The position numbers were made by a program, and so were the translations under genes. Source: CAVSJA01 sp963728145 (GTDB lineage: Bacteria; Bacteroidota; Bacteroidia; Chitinophagales; Chitinophagaceae). Taken from it: DNA of 64,000 bases. The notes under the pieces were generated by a model that ran no database searches, was not told where the DNA came from, and was given only the letters and a program-made list of their open reading frames with translations. Below are positions 16,530 to 23,944 of this stretch, in pieces. Numbering within the stretch: the first letter of the stretch is position 1; each line of letters begins with the position of its first letter. Location: contig CAVSJA010000009.1 in NCBI GenBank assembly GCA_963728145.1, positions 372,001-436,000 on the forward strand, written 5' to 3'.

Positions 16530-16541
16530 TCATTTTTTCTC

Positions 16542-16624
16542 CTTATCAACCCCGTCATTCCCGCGAAAGCGGGAATAACCCTGTCAACCTTGTCAACCCT
16601 GTCAACCCTGTCAACCTTATCAAC
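16542..16624. repeat. Reverse-orientation GTTGACAAGG-word tract with REP core
   Basis: CTTATCAACC, then CCCGTCATTCCCGCGAAAGCGGG (16551-16573, a hairpin core shared with the 34-bp REP-like element), then six reverse words (CTGTCAACC, TTGTCAACC, CTGTCAACC, CTGTCAACC, TTATCAAC). It fills the gap between the secreted protein and the amidase. TAACTTTA at 16625-16632 just after it may be the -7 box of the amidase. Confidence 0.75.
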
Positions 16625-16636
16625 TAACTTTATCCA

Positions 16637-17431
16637 ATGTCATCACTGAGCGTAACAATAATACAGGCCAATCTGCATTGGGAAGACAAAGCAGCTAACC
16701 TTCAAATGCTTGAAGAGAAGATCAATTCAATCAAGGGAAAGGCCGAGGTTGTTGTCCTGCCCGAAATGTTCAGTACAGGTTTTAGCATGAAGCCGAAAGA
16801 ACTTGCCGAAAAAATGAATGGCCCTACGGTAGAATGGATGAAAACAATTGCAGGGAAGAAAAGAATCATTCTCACAGGAAGCCTGATCATCGAAGACGAA
16901 GGAAAATATTACAACCGTTTGATCTGGATGTTGCCTAATGGACAATATGGTTACTACGACAAACGGCATCTATTTGCATATGCAACAGAACACGAACATT
17001 ATTCTCCGGGTAGTAAACGGTTGATCGCATCAGTAAAAGGTTGGAGGATCAATTTGCTTGTTTGTTATGATCTGCGGTTTCCGGTTTGGGCAAGGCAATC
17101 GAATGATGATTCCGGTTCTCCGGAATATGATCTGCTTGTTTACGTTGCAAATTGGCCTGAGCGAAGAGTTCATGCATGGAAGACTTTATTACAGGCAAGA
17201 GCGATCGAAAATCAATGCTATGTTGTAGGCGTGAATCGCGTAGGAACTGATGCAAATGGCCATCAGTACAGTGGAGAAAGCATGATCGTTGATCCGATGG
17301 GCGAAGTATTGTACACAAAGGCCAACGAAGAAGATGTCTTCACGATGAATCTTGATAAATCAAAATTGGATGAAGTCCGCAGTAAACTACCTTTTTTGAA
17401 AGATGCGGATGAGTTTCAGATCGAGCCATAG
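16637..17431 (+). CDS. Omega-amidase of the nitrilase superfamily (YafV type)
   Basis: Carbon-nitrogen hydrolase that deamidates alpha-ketoglutaramate or alpha-ketosuccinamate, a metabolite-repair and methionine-salvage step. The 264-residue single-domain protein has the full catalytic triad Glu43 (VLPEMFSTGFSM), Lys109 (YYDKRHLF) and Cys143 (LLVCYDLRFPVW). The motifs and NRVGTDANGHQYSGESMIVDP match the YafV/Nit2 branch well. Start ATG 16637, directly after the repeat tract. Downstream is a pair of GC-rich palindromes. Confidence 0.9.
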   Translation: MSSLSVTIIQANLHWEDKAANLQMLEEKINSIKGKAEVVVLPEMFSTGFSMKPKELAEKMNGPTVEWMKTIAGKKRIILTGSLIIEDEGKYYNRLIWMLPNGQYGYYDKRHLFAYATEHEHYSPGSKRLIASVKGWRINLLVCYDLRFPVWARQSNDDSGSPEYDLLVYVANWPERRVHAWKTLLQARAIENQCYVVGVNRVGTDANGHQYSGESMIVDPMGEVLYTKANEEDVFTMNLDKSKLDEVRSKLPFLKDADEFQIEP

Positions 17432-17459
17432 CTAGCTTTCAATAATGATCGCTGTCCCG

Positions 17460-17578
17460 CCCCGCAATATGCGGGGCCGCCCGGGTTTGATGGAATGAGT
17501 CAGTTTATTAAATCATGCAAGTTGTCTATTAGTATCGCAAATATTTCTTGCGCTAGACGCCGGGCGGGGACGCCCGGC
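17460..17578. repeat. Two GC-rich palindromes in the amidase-nagA gap
   Basis: CCCCGCAATATGCGGGG at 17460-17476 and GCCGGGCG-GGGA-CGCCCGGC at 17559-17578 (perfect 8-bp arms, 4-base loop). Neither is followed by a T-run, so they are not classical terminators; they resemble REP-like elements. The gap 17432-17638 has no other feature, except TATCTTCG at 17627-17634, a one-mismatch -7 box for nagA. Confidence 0.65.
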
Positions 17579-17638
17579 GCAGCGCCGATAATTGGCAATA
17601 GACTTTAAGCAGATTACATATCTCACTATCTTCGACAA

Positions 17639-18742
17639 ATGCCAATCGCATACAATAATTGCCGAATCTTTGATGGAGAAAAATTCGTTGAACAACATGC
17701 CGTACTCGTAAAAGATCATAAGATTCTAGATCTGGTTTCACTTAACAATATCCCATCCGATTTTGAACGAAAAGATCTGAAAGGATTAACGATCTCACCC
17801 GCATTCATCGACCTTCAAATCTATGGGGGCAATGGAAAAATGTTTTCCCATGAGCCAACTGTTGAATCCATACAATCTACTTATGAATATTGCCTGAATG
17901 GTGGCTGCGCTTATTTCATGATCACCATGGCTACAAATACAATTGAAAAATTCCTCAAAGGTTTTGAAGTTGTAAGAGAATACTGGAAGCAAGGCGGAAA
18001 AGGATTGCTTGGCTTACATCTCGAAGGACCTTACATGAATCCTGTAAAAAGAGGCGCACATATTCTTTCCTGTATTAAAACTCCTGCTAAAGAAGAAATC
18101 GAATTATTGTTGGAAAAAGGAAGAGGAGCATTTAAGATGATGACATTTGCACCTGAAGTTTGTGATCCGGCACTCATTCAATTGCTCATAAAAAATGGAA
18201 TACTTGTTTCTGCTGGACATACGAATGCCAATTACCAGCAAGCGTTGAATGGCTTTCAACTCGGAATTCCAATGGCCACACATTTATTCAATGCCATGTC
18301 GGCGCTTCAACATCGCGAACCGGGAATGGTTGGAGCAATCTTCAACCATCCTTCTGTAAAAAGCAGCCTGGTCTGCGACGGAATTCACGTAGACTATGAA
18401 GCAATAAAGATCGCAAAAAGGCAAATGGGGGAAAGACTGTTCTATATTACCGATGCTGTTGCTGAAACCACTACAGGAGAATACCAGCATTTATTTAAAG
18501 GCGATCGGTATGCTTTGCCAGATGGTACTTTATCGGGTTCGGCGCTCACCATGATCCAATCAGTAAAAAACGGAATTAATAATGCTGGAATCGCACTTGA
18601 AGAATCTTTACGAATGGCCACAAGCTATCCTGGAGCACTTGTTAAAGAAAGAAAAATTGGAATGATTAAAAAGGACTATGAAGCGGAATTTGTGATATTC
18701 GACAATGATCTCTCGATAAAAGAAATGATCACTTCTTCGTGA
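17639..18742 (+). CDS. nagA: N-acetylglucosamine-6-phosphate deacetylase
   Basis: Removes acetate from GlcNAc-6-P in amino-sugar and cell-wall recycling. The 367-residue amidohydrolase begins with the small beta domain (NNCRIFDGEKFVE). It carries the NagA signatures ISPAFIDLQIYGGNG (59-73), LGLHLEGPYMNP with the metal-binding Glu, SAGHTNANYQQA, ATHLFNAMSALQHREPG, and YITDAVAETT with the catalytic Asp. LSGSALTMIQSVKN closes the active site. No nagB or nag regulator is in the window. The last 14 bp overlap the convergent S41 peptidase gene. Confidence 0.95.
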   Translation: MPIAYNNCRIFDGEKFVEQHAVLVKDHKILDLVSLNNIPSDFERKDLKGLTISPAFIDLQIYGGNGKMFSHEPTVESIQSTYEYCLNGGCAYFMITMATNTIEKFLKGFEVVREYWKQGGKGLLGLHLEGPYMNPVKRGAHILSCIKTPAKEEIELLLEKGRGAFKMMTFAPEVCDPALIQLLIKNGILVSAGHTNANYQQALNGFQLGIPMATHLFNAMSALQHREPGMVGAIFNHPSVKSSLVCDGIHVDYEAIKIAKRQMGERLFYITDAVAETTTGEYQHLFKGDRYALPDGTLSGSALTMIQSVKNGINNAGIALEESLRMATSYPGALVKERKIGMIKKDYEAEFVIFDNDLSIKEMITSS

Positions 18743-20231
18743 GATTGCTTGAAATGATAAGCTCTTTTACTTTCTCAATCTTTGGATCAATTCCTCTTCT
18801 TATTGATTCCAATGTTGGCGCGGCTTCAATATCTGGCATAACACCCCGTCCGGCAGACACCGCATCCTTATCCATTACCAGGCGGAATTTGGGAAGACGA
18901 AAACGCACCTTAGTATTCGGCAGCGTAACATCAGGGATCATCCATGCCGAATTACCATAAGCTCCGCCGCCGGTTTCTTCACCAACGATCAACACATTGC
19001 TTTGACCCTTTAACGCAGAAGCAAAAAGAGTGGTGGCAGAAAATGAATTTCCACCGGTAAGGATGTATACATTTCCGCTGTAGTGCCTGTTTTTCTTTGG
19101 ATGGAAATAATGTCGCTCAAAGTATCCGAAATGGTACTTGCCATCCTTTTTCTTCTTTGTGATGAATTGCATGGCAGACCAATAGACAAAGTTTTTTTCC
19201 ATATGCTTTCCATAGTCTGATGATCTTTTCACCGCATATAAAGAATCAGCGAGTTTGAATTTGTGATCGGCCAGGTAACGCGTAAGCAATGTTGAAAGAC
19301 TTGCATCTCCTCCGCCATTCGATCTTACGTCGACAACAAGATGCTTGATCTTTCTTTTTTCCAGCTCCTCAAAACATTCCCGGAAAAATCTCCTCAACTT
19401 ATTTCCCCTGGCAAATGTGTTCACCATCATATAAGCTGAACTCAGCACAGTGTCTATCTGCAAATGCCTTGTATTAAGAAGCATGGTAGTTCTCACTTCA
19501 TCTCTCGTTGCACGGGAAAGGCCCGCACTGAAATTTCGAAACATAGAATCCTTTGCAGGATCGAATAATGCTACCTGGGTTAGCTGTTCATCGCCAATGG
19601 TATCGATATATGAAACTTTTAAGCTGTCCTTGAATCCGAACACCGTGCGGTACATTGAACCATAACTTCCCCTGTTACTCAGGGATTGATACTTTCCTGT
19701 TAACGCATTTCCATCAGTCACCATGTATTGGAAAAAAGTATCGGTCAATTGCTGTACAGGATAACCATTGATGCTTTTGATAATCGTTCCTCTTCTTAGC
19801 GCGGAATCCTTCCGGTTCAGATTTGCAACAACTACCACTGAATCCGGCCACACTTTCAAGCTCAATGGAAATATTTTTTGCGGAACGGTATCAATGAATC
19901 TTGCGAATTGTTTGGATGATTTTACTGAAGTATGCCCGCATTTGATCTTGCTGGAAACATAAGAAAGCACTTTTCTGAATTCCGGTTCGGTCATCGAATC
20001 ATTTAACTGAGAATAACCATAATCGAAATAATAATTCATGCTATCCTGCGAAATAAACCAATAAAGACTGGGATGCGATTCTTCAAGGACGTTTCTGAAC
20101 ATCTGGTAGTCACTTTGCAAACTACTTAGTCCATATTTTTTGGTTGGAGTAAAGCTTTCTTTTGATACTGAACAGGAGAACAGTAAAACAGCAATGATGC
20201 CACAAAACAAGTAAGTATAGATACGGTTCAT
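18729..20231 (-). CDS. S41-family C-terminal processing-type peptidase, lipoprotein
   Basis: A 500-residue cell-envelope protease. From ATG 20231 it starts with a lipoprotein signal ending in the lipobox LLFSC (Cys about 20). A divergent PDZ-like region is around 130-200 (GTIIKSINGYPVQQL). The S41 core holds VVDVRSNGGGDASLSTLL and LTGGNSFSATTLFASAL, with the nucleophile Ser in GNSFSA and EETGGGAYGN downstream. Substrates are unknown; Bacteroidota carry many such paralogues. A GTG at 20240 would lengthen it by three residues. Overlaps nagA by 14 bp at the 3' ends. Confidence 0.87.
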   Translation of the reverse strand: MNRIYTYLFCGIIAVLLFSCSVSKESFTPTKKYGLSSLQSDYQMFRNVLEESHPSLYWFISQDSMNYYFDYGYSQLNDSMTEPEFRKVLSYVSSKIKCGHTSVKSSKQFARFIDTVPQKIFPLSLKVWPDSVVVVANLNRKDSALRRGTIIKSINGYPVQQLTDTFFQYMVTDGNALTGKYQSLSNRGSYGSMYRTVFGFKDSLKVSYIDTIGDEQLTQVALFDPAKDSMFRNFSAGLSRATRDEVRTTMLLNTRHLQIDTVLSSAYMMVNTFARGNKLRRFFRECFEELEKRKIKHLVVDVRSNGGGDASLSTLLTRYLADHKFKLADSLYAVKRSSDYGKHMEKNFVYWSAMQFITKKKKDGKYHFGYFERHYFHPKKNRHYSGNVYILTGGNSFSATTLFASALKGQSNVLIVGEETGGGAYGNSAWMIPDVTLPNTKVRFRLPKFRLVMDKDAVSAGRGVMPDIEAAPTLESIRRGIDPKIEKVKELIISSNLTKK

Positions 20232-20239
20232 CAGCAGCA

Positions 20240-20656
20240 CTAGTTCCTTTTGGTTATTTCAAAATTAGTATACCGGAAAACGTCTGCCAGCTCCTGTTTA
20301 GTGTTCCCTTGATCATAATAAGAGGGGATGCCCTTACCCTTCAAAAACTTACCCTCAAGTATCAATAACGATGTGCTATCCAGTCGATTGGCAAGTAAAT
20401 CCGGAGTAGGTAAATCGAAAGTTTCAGGCTCAAGGTAGAAATATTTTTCAGCCCTATCCCCGTTTTCCAATTTCCACTCAGGGCAATCACAATCCCTGCT
20501 TGAAAAGCTGACCTTAATTTTCTCAATCTTCCCAGTGGGTGCCAGCAGAGGGACAAAATCAGTATCACCATTTGAGTACCGCACCCATTGATAGATCATG
20601 GAGGCAATAGCAATAATGGCGAAAATGATAAAAAGATATTTATTTCTGAATGTCAT
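20240..20656 (-). CDS. Membrane-anchored protein of unknown function
   Basis: A 138-residue protein with one N-terminal hydrophobic helix (LFIIFAIIAIASMIYQW, about 8-24) and a soluble domain outside. The domain contains SSRDCDCPEWKLENGD, a Cys-x-Cys pair that could bind metal, and LPTPDLLANRLDSTSLLILEGKF. I do not recognise a family. It starts 1 bp after thiL ends (same strand, start ATG 20656), and its end touches the S41 gene, so thiL, this gene and the peptidase appear to be one transcription unit. Confidence 0.65.
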   Translation of the reverse strand: MTFRNKYLFIIFAIIAIASMIYQWVRYSNGDTDFVPLLAPTGKIEKIKVSFSSRDCDCPEWKLENGDRAEKYFYLEPETFDLPTPDLLANRLDSTSLLILEGKFLKGKGIPSYYDQGNTKQELADVFRYTNFEITKRN

Positions 20657-20657
20657 A

Positions 20658-21692
20658 TTATTTTGCCTTCAGGGCATTCCAACCCTGGGCTGTGATGGCA
20701 TGACGACTACCTCCTTTTGTAATAATATGAGCCCCGTCGGCATCGTCAGTCATATATCCAATTACGCTAATTTGTTCGTTTAAAACAAGCTTATCGTATT
20801 CTTTTTGATCAATGGTAAATAACAACTCATAATCCTCGCCTCCGCTCAGGGCGCAGGCGGTTGGATCAATTTCAAATTTGAACGCCGCTCTTTTGGTTTC
20901 TTCCTCTATTGGGATCTTTTCTTCATAAAGCACGCAACCCAGGGTGCTTTCCTCGCAGATATGAAGGATCTCGGAACTTAATCCATCGCTGATATCCATC
21001 ATCGCGGATGGAATAACCGCATTCGATGCTAAGAATTCAATAATATCTTTCCTGGCTTCAGGTTTCAATAAGCGCCCAATCACGTAAGACTCGCCTTCGA
21101 GATCCGGTTGGATGTTTGGATTCTCGAGATAGATCTTTTTTTCCCTTTCAAGAAATAATAATCCAATATAAGCAGCACCGAGATCTCCGCTGCAACAAAG
21201 CAGATCGCCTTTCTTTGCGGTACTGCGCTTGACGAATTTGTCCGGAGTTACTTCACCAATTGCAGTAACTGAAATGATAAATCCTTTTTGCGAGGAACAA
21301 GTATCCCCGCCAACGAGATCAACTCCATAGTTTTCGCAGGCGGTGTAAACTCCTTCATAAAATTCATCAATTGCTTCGAGGCTGAATCGGTTGCTGATGC
21401 CGATACTCATTGTTATTTGAGTAGGCGTTGCATTCATCGCATACACGTCGCTGAGATTAGCGATCACAGATTTGTACCCTAGATGTTTTAAAGGAGTATA
21501 GATAAGATCGAAATGAACTCCTTCAATCAACATATCAGTTGTTATAACCGTTTGTTTTCCGAAATGATCTATCACTGCAGCGTCATCCCCAACACCAACG
21601 ACCGAAGAAGCATTTTTGAGTTCGATGTTTTTTGTCAGATGTTTGATCAACCCAAACTCTCCTAACATACTTATTTCTGTCCTCTCTTCCAT
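20658..21692 (-). CDS. thiL: Thiamine-monophosphate kinase
   Basis: Last step of thiamine diphosphate synthesis: phosphorylates thiamine phosphate with ATP. The 344-residue protein belongs to the PurM/ThiL fold. Motifs include MLGEFGLIKHLTKN, VGVGDDAAVIDH (about 33-44, Mg-ATP), TTDMLIEGVHFDLIYTP, and GGDTCSSQKGFIISVTAIG. In the C-terminal half MDISDGLSSEILHICEES and CALSGGEDYELLFTI are typical. Other thi genes are absent here. suhB lies 6 bp upstream on the same strand, so these form an operon suhB-thiL-20240 ORF-S41. Confidence 0.96.
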   Translation of the reverse strand: MEERTEISMLGEFGLIKHLTKNIELKNASSVVGVGDDAAVIDHFGKQTVITTDMLIEGVHFDLIYTPLKHLGYKSVIANLSDVYAMNATPTQITMSIGISNRFSLEAIDEFYEGVYTACENYGVDLVGGDTCSSQKGFIISVTAIGEVTPDKFVKRSTAKKGDLLCCSGDLGAAYIGLLFLEREKKIYLENPNIQPDLEGESYVIGRLLKPEARKDIIEFLASNAVIPSAMMDISDGLSSEILHICEESTLGCVLYEEKIPIEEETKRAAFKFEIDPTACALSGGEDYELLFTIDQKEYDKLVLNEQISVIGYMTDDADGAHIITKGGSRHAITAQGWNALKAK

Positions 21693-21698
21693 TTCAAT

Positions 21699-22475
21699 CT
21701 ATATTTTACCATTGATCCATTTCAACATTTCACCGTGAATTTTACCGTTAGTTGCCAAAATATGCGGTTGATACGGCGAATATTCATTTCCTTTATAATC
21801 TGTAACCTTGCCGCCAGCCTCTTCAACAATTAGAAATCCTGCTGCACTATCCCACGCATTTAACTTATGTTCATAGAATCCATCGAAGCGACCAGCTGCA
21901 ACCCAACAAAGGTCCAAAGCGGCCGATCCCAACCGGCGCACAGGAATTCCTTTGCGGATAAACCTTTCGAAACATTCGAGTGGCCCGTTGGGCGTATCCA
22001 GGTAAGTATAAGGAAAGCCGGTGACCAGGCAGGCCCGGATCACCTCAGTCTCGTCACTAACCTTTATAACGTCTCCGTTCAGAGTCGCTCCTTTACCTTT
22101 TTCCGCGAAATAAAATTCTTTCATAAACGGGTTGTAAACCGCCCCCATCAGCATTTTGCCTTCTTTTTCAAGTCCGATGGAAACGCAGCAGATGGGAATA
22201 CCGTGAGCGTAGTTAACAGTTCCGTCAATAGGGTCAATAATCCATTTATATTCGCTGCTTGTTGCACTGCTCCCGGTCTCTTCGCTAAGTATAAAATGAT
22301 CCGGGAAAGCCTCCTTGATGGTATCAATTATTGCTTTGTCGGAAGCATGGTCGGCTTCGGTAACAAGGTTATTAATTCCTTCCTTATTACTGACTTGCAG
22401 ATTCTTGCTGGCAAAATAGTGTTTCAAAACCAGTGCAGCCGCTTCTGTGGCATTGATCAGGGTTTCTTTTAGCAT
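21699..22475 (-). CDS. suhB: Inositol-1-monophosphatase family protein
   Basis: Mg2+-dependent, Li+-sensitive phosphatase of 258 residues. Motifs in order: VTEADHASDKAI (about 38-49), ILSEETG (catalytic Glu), WIIDPIDGTVNYAHGIP (metal-binding Asp residues), and LNAWDSAAGFLIVEEAGGKVTDYKGN near 205-230. In Bacteroidota the substrate may be inositol phosphate (inositol lipids are made in this phylum), or another sugar phosphate or PAP; not decidable. First gene of the operon with thiL, from the perfect -7 box just upstream of ATG 22475. Confidence 0.9.
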   Translation of the reverse strand: MLKETLINATEAAALVLKHYFASKNLQVSNKEGINNLVTEADHASDKAIIDTIKEAFPDHFILSEETGSSATSSEYKWIIDPIDGTVNYAHGIPICCVSIGLEKEGKMLMGAVYNPFMKEFYFAEKGKGATLNGDVIKVSDETEVIRACLVTGFPYTYLDTPNGPLECFERFIRKGIPVRRLGSAALDLCWVAAGRFDGFYEHKLNAWDSAAGFLIVEEAGGKVTDYKGNEYSPYQPHILATNGKIHGEMLKWINGKI

Positions 22476-22479
22476 GTGG

Positions 22480-22487
22480 CAAAGATA
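22480..22487 (-). promoter_or_regulatory. -7 box TATCTTTG of suhB-thiL operon
   Basis: Perfect TAnnTTTG on the minus strand, 4 bp before the suhB ATG, implying a very short or absent leader. Divergent from the GT2 promoter 40 bp away. Confidence 0.6.
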
Positions 22488-22524
22488 GAATCCCTGCGGA
22501 TTTCAGATTTCAGATTTTAGCCAT

Positions 22525-22532
22525 TAGATTTG
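22525..22532 (+). promoter_or_regulatory. -7 box TAGATTTG of GT2 gene
   Basis: Perfect TAnnTTTG, 12 bp before ATG 22545. It overlaps the TTG at 22530 that would give a longer frame, which argues for the ATG. The preceding CAGATTTCAGATTTTAG is a small local word repeat. Confidence 0.55.
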
Positions 22533-22544
22533 ATATTGAATCCT

Positions 22545-23720
22545 ATGCAATTATCAATAATTATCGTTAGTTATAATGTCAGGTTCTTCCTTGAACATTG
22601 TCTTTGCTCGGTTAGGAAAGCGACTGATTTAGAATGGGGTAAAGATGCTGGCAGGGAATGCGAGGTTATTGTGGTTGATAACAATTCTACAGATCAAACC
22701 ATCGAATACCTCAAACCCAAATTTCCATTTGTCCGGTTTATCCGGAACGATGAGAATATTGGATTTGCGCGTGCAAACAACCAGGCGCTTCAACTGGTGA
22801 ATGGCAAATATGTTTTGTTCCTCAATCCCGATACCATAATTCCCGAAGATTGTTTTTCCAAGTGTCTTGCATTTATGGATGCACATCCACAAGCCGGTGC
22901 ACTTGGCGTAAGGATGGTCGATGGGCGGGGTCATTTTCTAAAAGAATCCAAACGCGGATTTCCTTCTCCGTGGGCTGCATTCAGCAAGATGAGCGGACTC
23001 GCGGGACTATTCCCCAAATCTGAATTCTATGCCCGTTATTATCTTGGACATCTCAATTCGAGTCAAACACATACAGTGGATGCCCTGGCCGGCGCTTTTA
23101 TGTTTTGCAAGAAAACTGTACTTGACAAGACAAAAGGATTTGATGAACAATTCTTCATGTATGCAGAAGACCTCGATTTGAGCTATCGAATGCAAAGAGC
23201 GGGATTTAAGAATTATTACTATCCCGGTTGCACGATCATTCACTTTAAAGGAGAAAGTACGAAAAAGGATTTCCGGTATGTGAAGCTTTTCTATAAAGCA
23301 ATGGGGCAATTTGCCAACAAACATTTTCGCGGAAGATTCGCGGATCTATGGATGACCATGCTCGATGCAGCAATCGGGATGCGCGGTGCTATTGCCGCAA
23401 CGGAACGATATGTTATTTCGAAATGGCCATTTAATGAAAAGAACCCTTACCCAACCAAAACATTAATTGTTGGTGATGATGCTCTCACGGAAAAATTCAA
23501 GCATGACTTGCATGAAAACCGTGACTTCGTAGAAGAGCTTTATGAAGCTGAGGAGATTATTTGGTGTATCGACGAAGAAGATAATGGATACGCGAGATTT
23601 ATTGAAATGCTTCGGACCAATCAATTCCCCACAAGAACCCGGATCTATGCTACTGGTTGCGGAGCCATCATAAGTAGTGATTCGAAGGATAAGAAAGGCG
23701 AGGTGATCATGGTATATTAA
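22545..23720 (+). CDS. Family 2 glycosyltransferase with extra C-terminal domain
   Basis: Rhamnosyltransferase-like GT2 enzyme of 391 residues for surface polysaccharide or glycan assembly. GT-A motifs are LSIIIVSYNVRFFLEHCLCS (2-21), VIVVDNNSTDQT, NIGFARANNQ, LFLNPDTII (DxD-equivalent), GAFMFCKKTVLD and the MYAEDLDLSYRMQRAGF acceptor loop. The last ~85 residues (TLIVGDDALTEKFKHDL... to YATGCGAIISSDSKDKK) are beyond the transferase and resemble a small alpha/beta, Rossmann-like module. No other polysaccharide genes are adjacent. Start from ATG 22545. Confidence 0.88.
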   Translation: MQLSIIIVSYNVRFFLEHCLCSVRKATDLEWGKDAGRECEVIVVDNNSTDQTIEYLKPKFPFVRFIRNDENIGFARANNQALQLVNGKYVLFLNPDTIIPEDCFSKCLAFMDAHPQAGALGVRMVDGRGHFLKESKRGFPSPWAAFSKMSGLAGLFPKSEFYARYYLGHLNSSQTHTVDALAGAFMFCKKTVLDKTKGFDEQFFMYAEDLDLSYRMQRAGFKNYYYPGCTIIHFKGESTKKDFRYVKLFYKAMGQFANKHFRGRFADLWMTMLDAAIGMRGAIAATERYVISKWPFNEKNPYPTKTLIVGDDALTEKFKHDLHENRDFVEELYEAEEIIWCIDEEDNGYARFIEMLRTNQFPTRTRIYATGCGAIISSDSKDKKGEVIMVY

Positions 23721-23737
23721 ACCCATCACTCCGCATA

Positions 23738-23905
23738 TTTACGAATTACGTCCCCATTTTAAATGGGGATCCGAATTACGATTTCCTTAAGTGCATCTTA
23801 CTTTACTATTTCGCGCAAATTCTTTTCAGGTAAATATGGTCCAATAGGGACCCCATCCCGAAGCTTCGGGACGTAAATCGTAAATTGTAAATCGTAAATC
23901 TCTAA
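23738..23905. repeat. ATCGTAAAT-word tract and palindromes
   Basis: GAATTACGTCCCCATTTTAA with ATGGGGAT (hairpin, about 23741-23770), then TCCCGAAGCTTCGGGA (a perfect 16-bp palindrome, about 23858-23873), then GTAAATCGTAAATTGTAAATCGTAAATC (word repeated four times). GAATTACGATTTCC near 23771 is roughly the inverse of the final words. The 224-bp gap to the GH3 gene holds no other feature except the -7 box. Confidence 0.6.
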
Positions 23906-23910
23906 TGTCT

Positions 23911-23918
23911 TACTTTTG
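23911..23918 (+). promoter_or_regulatory. -7 box TACTTTTG of GH3 gene
   Basis: Perfect TAnnTTTG, 26 bp upstream of ATG 23945. Confidence 0.55.
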
Positions 23919-23944
23919 GGTTACCCGAACCAAACAAAGCTTGC

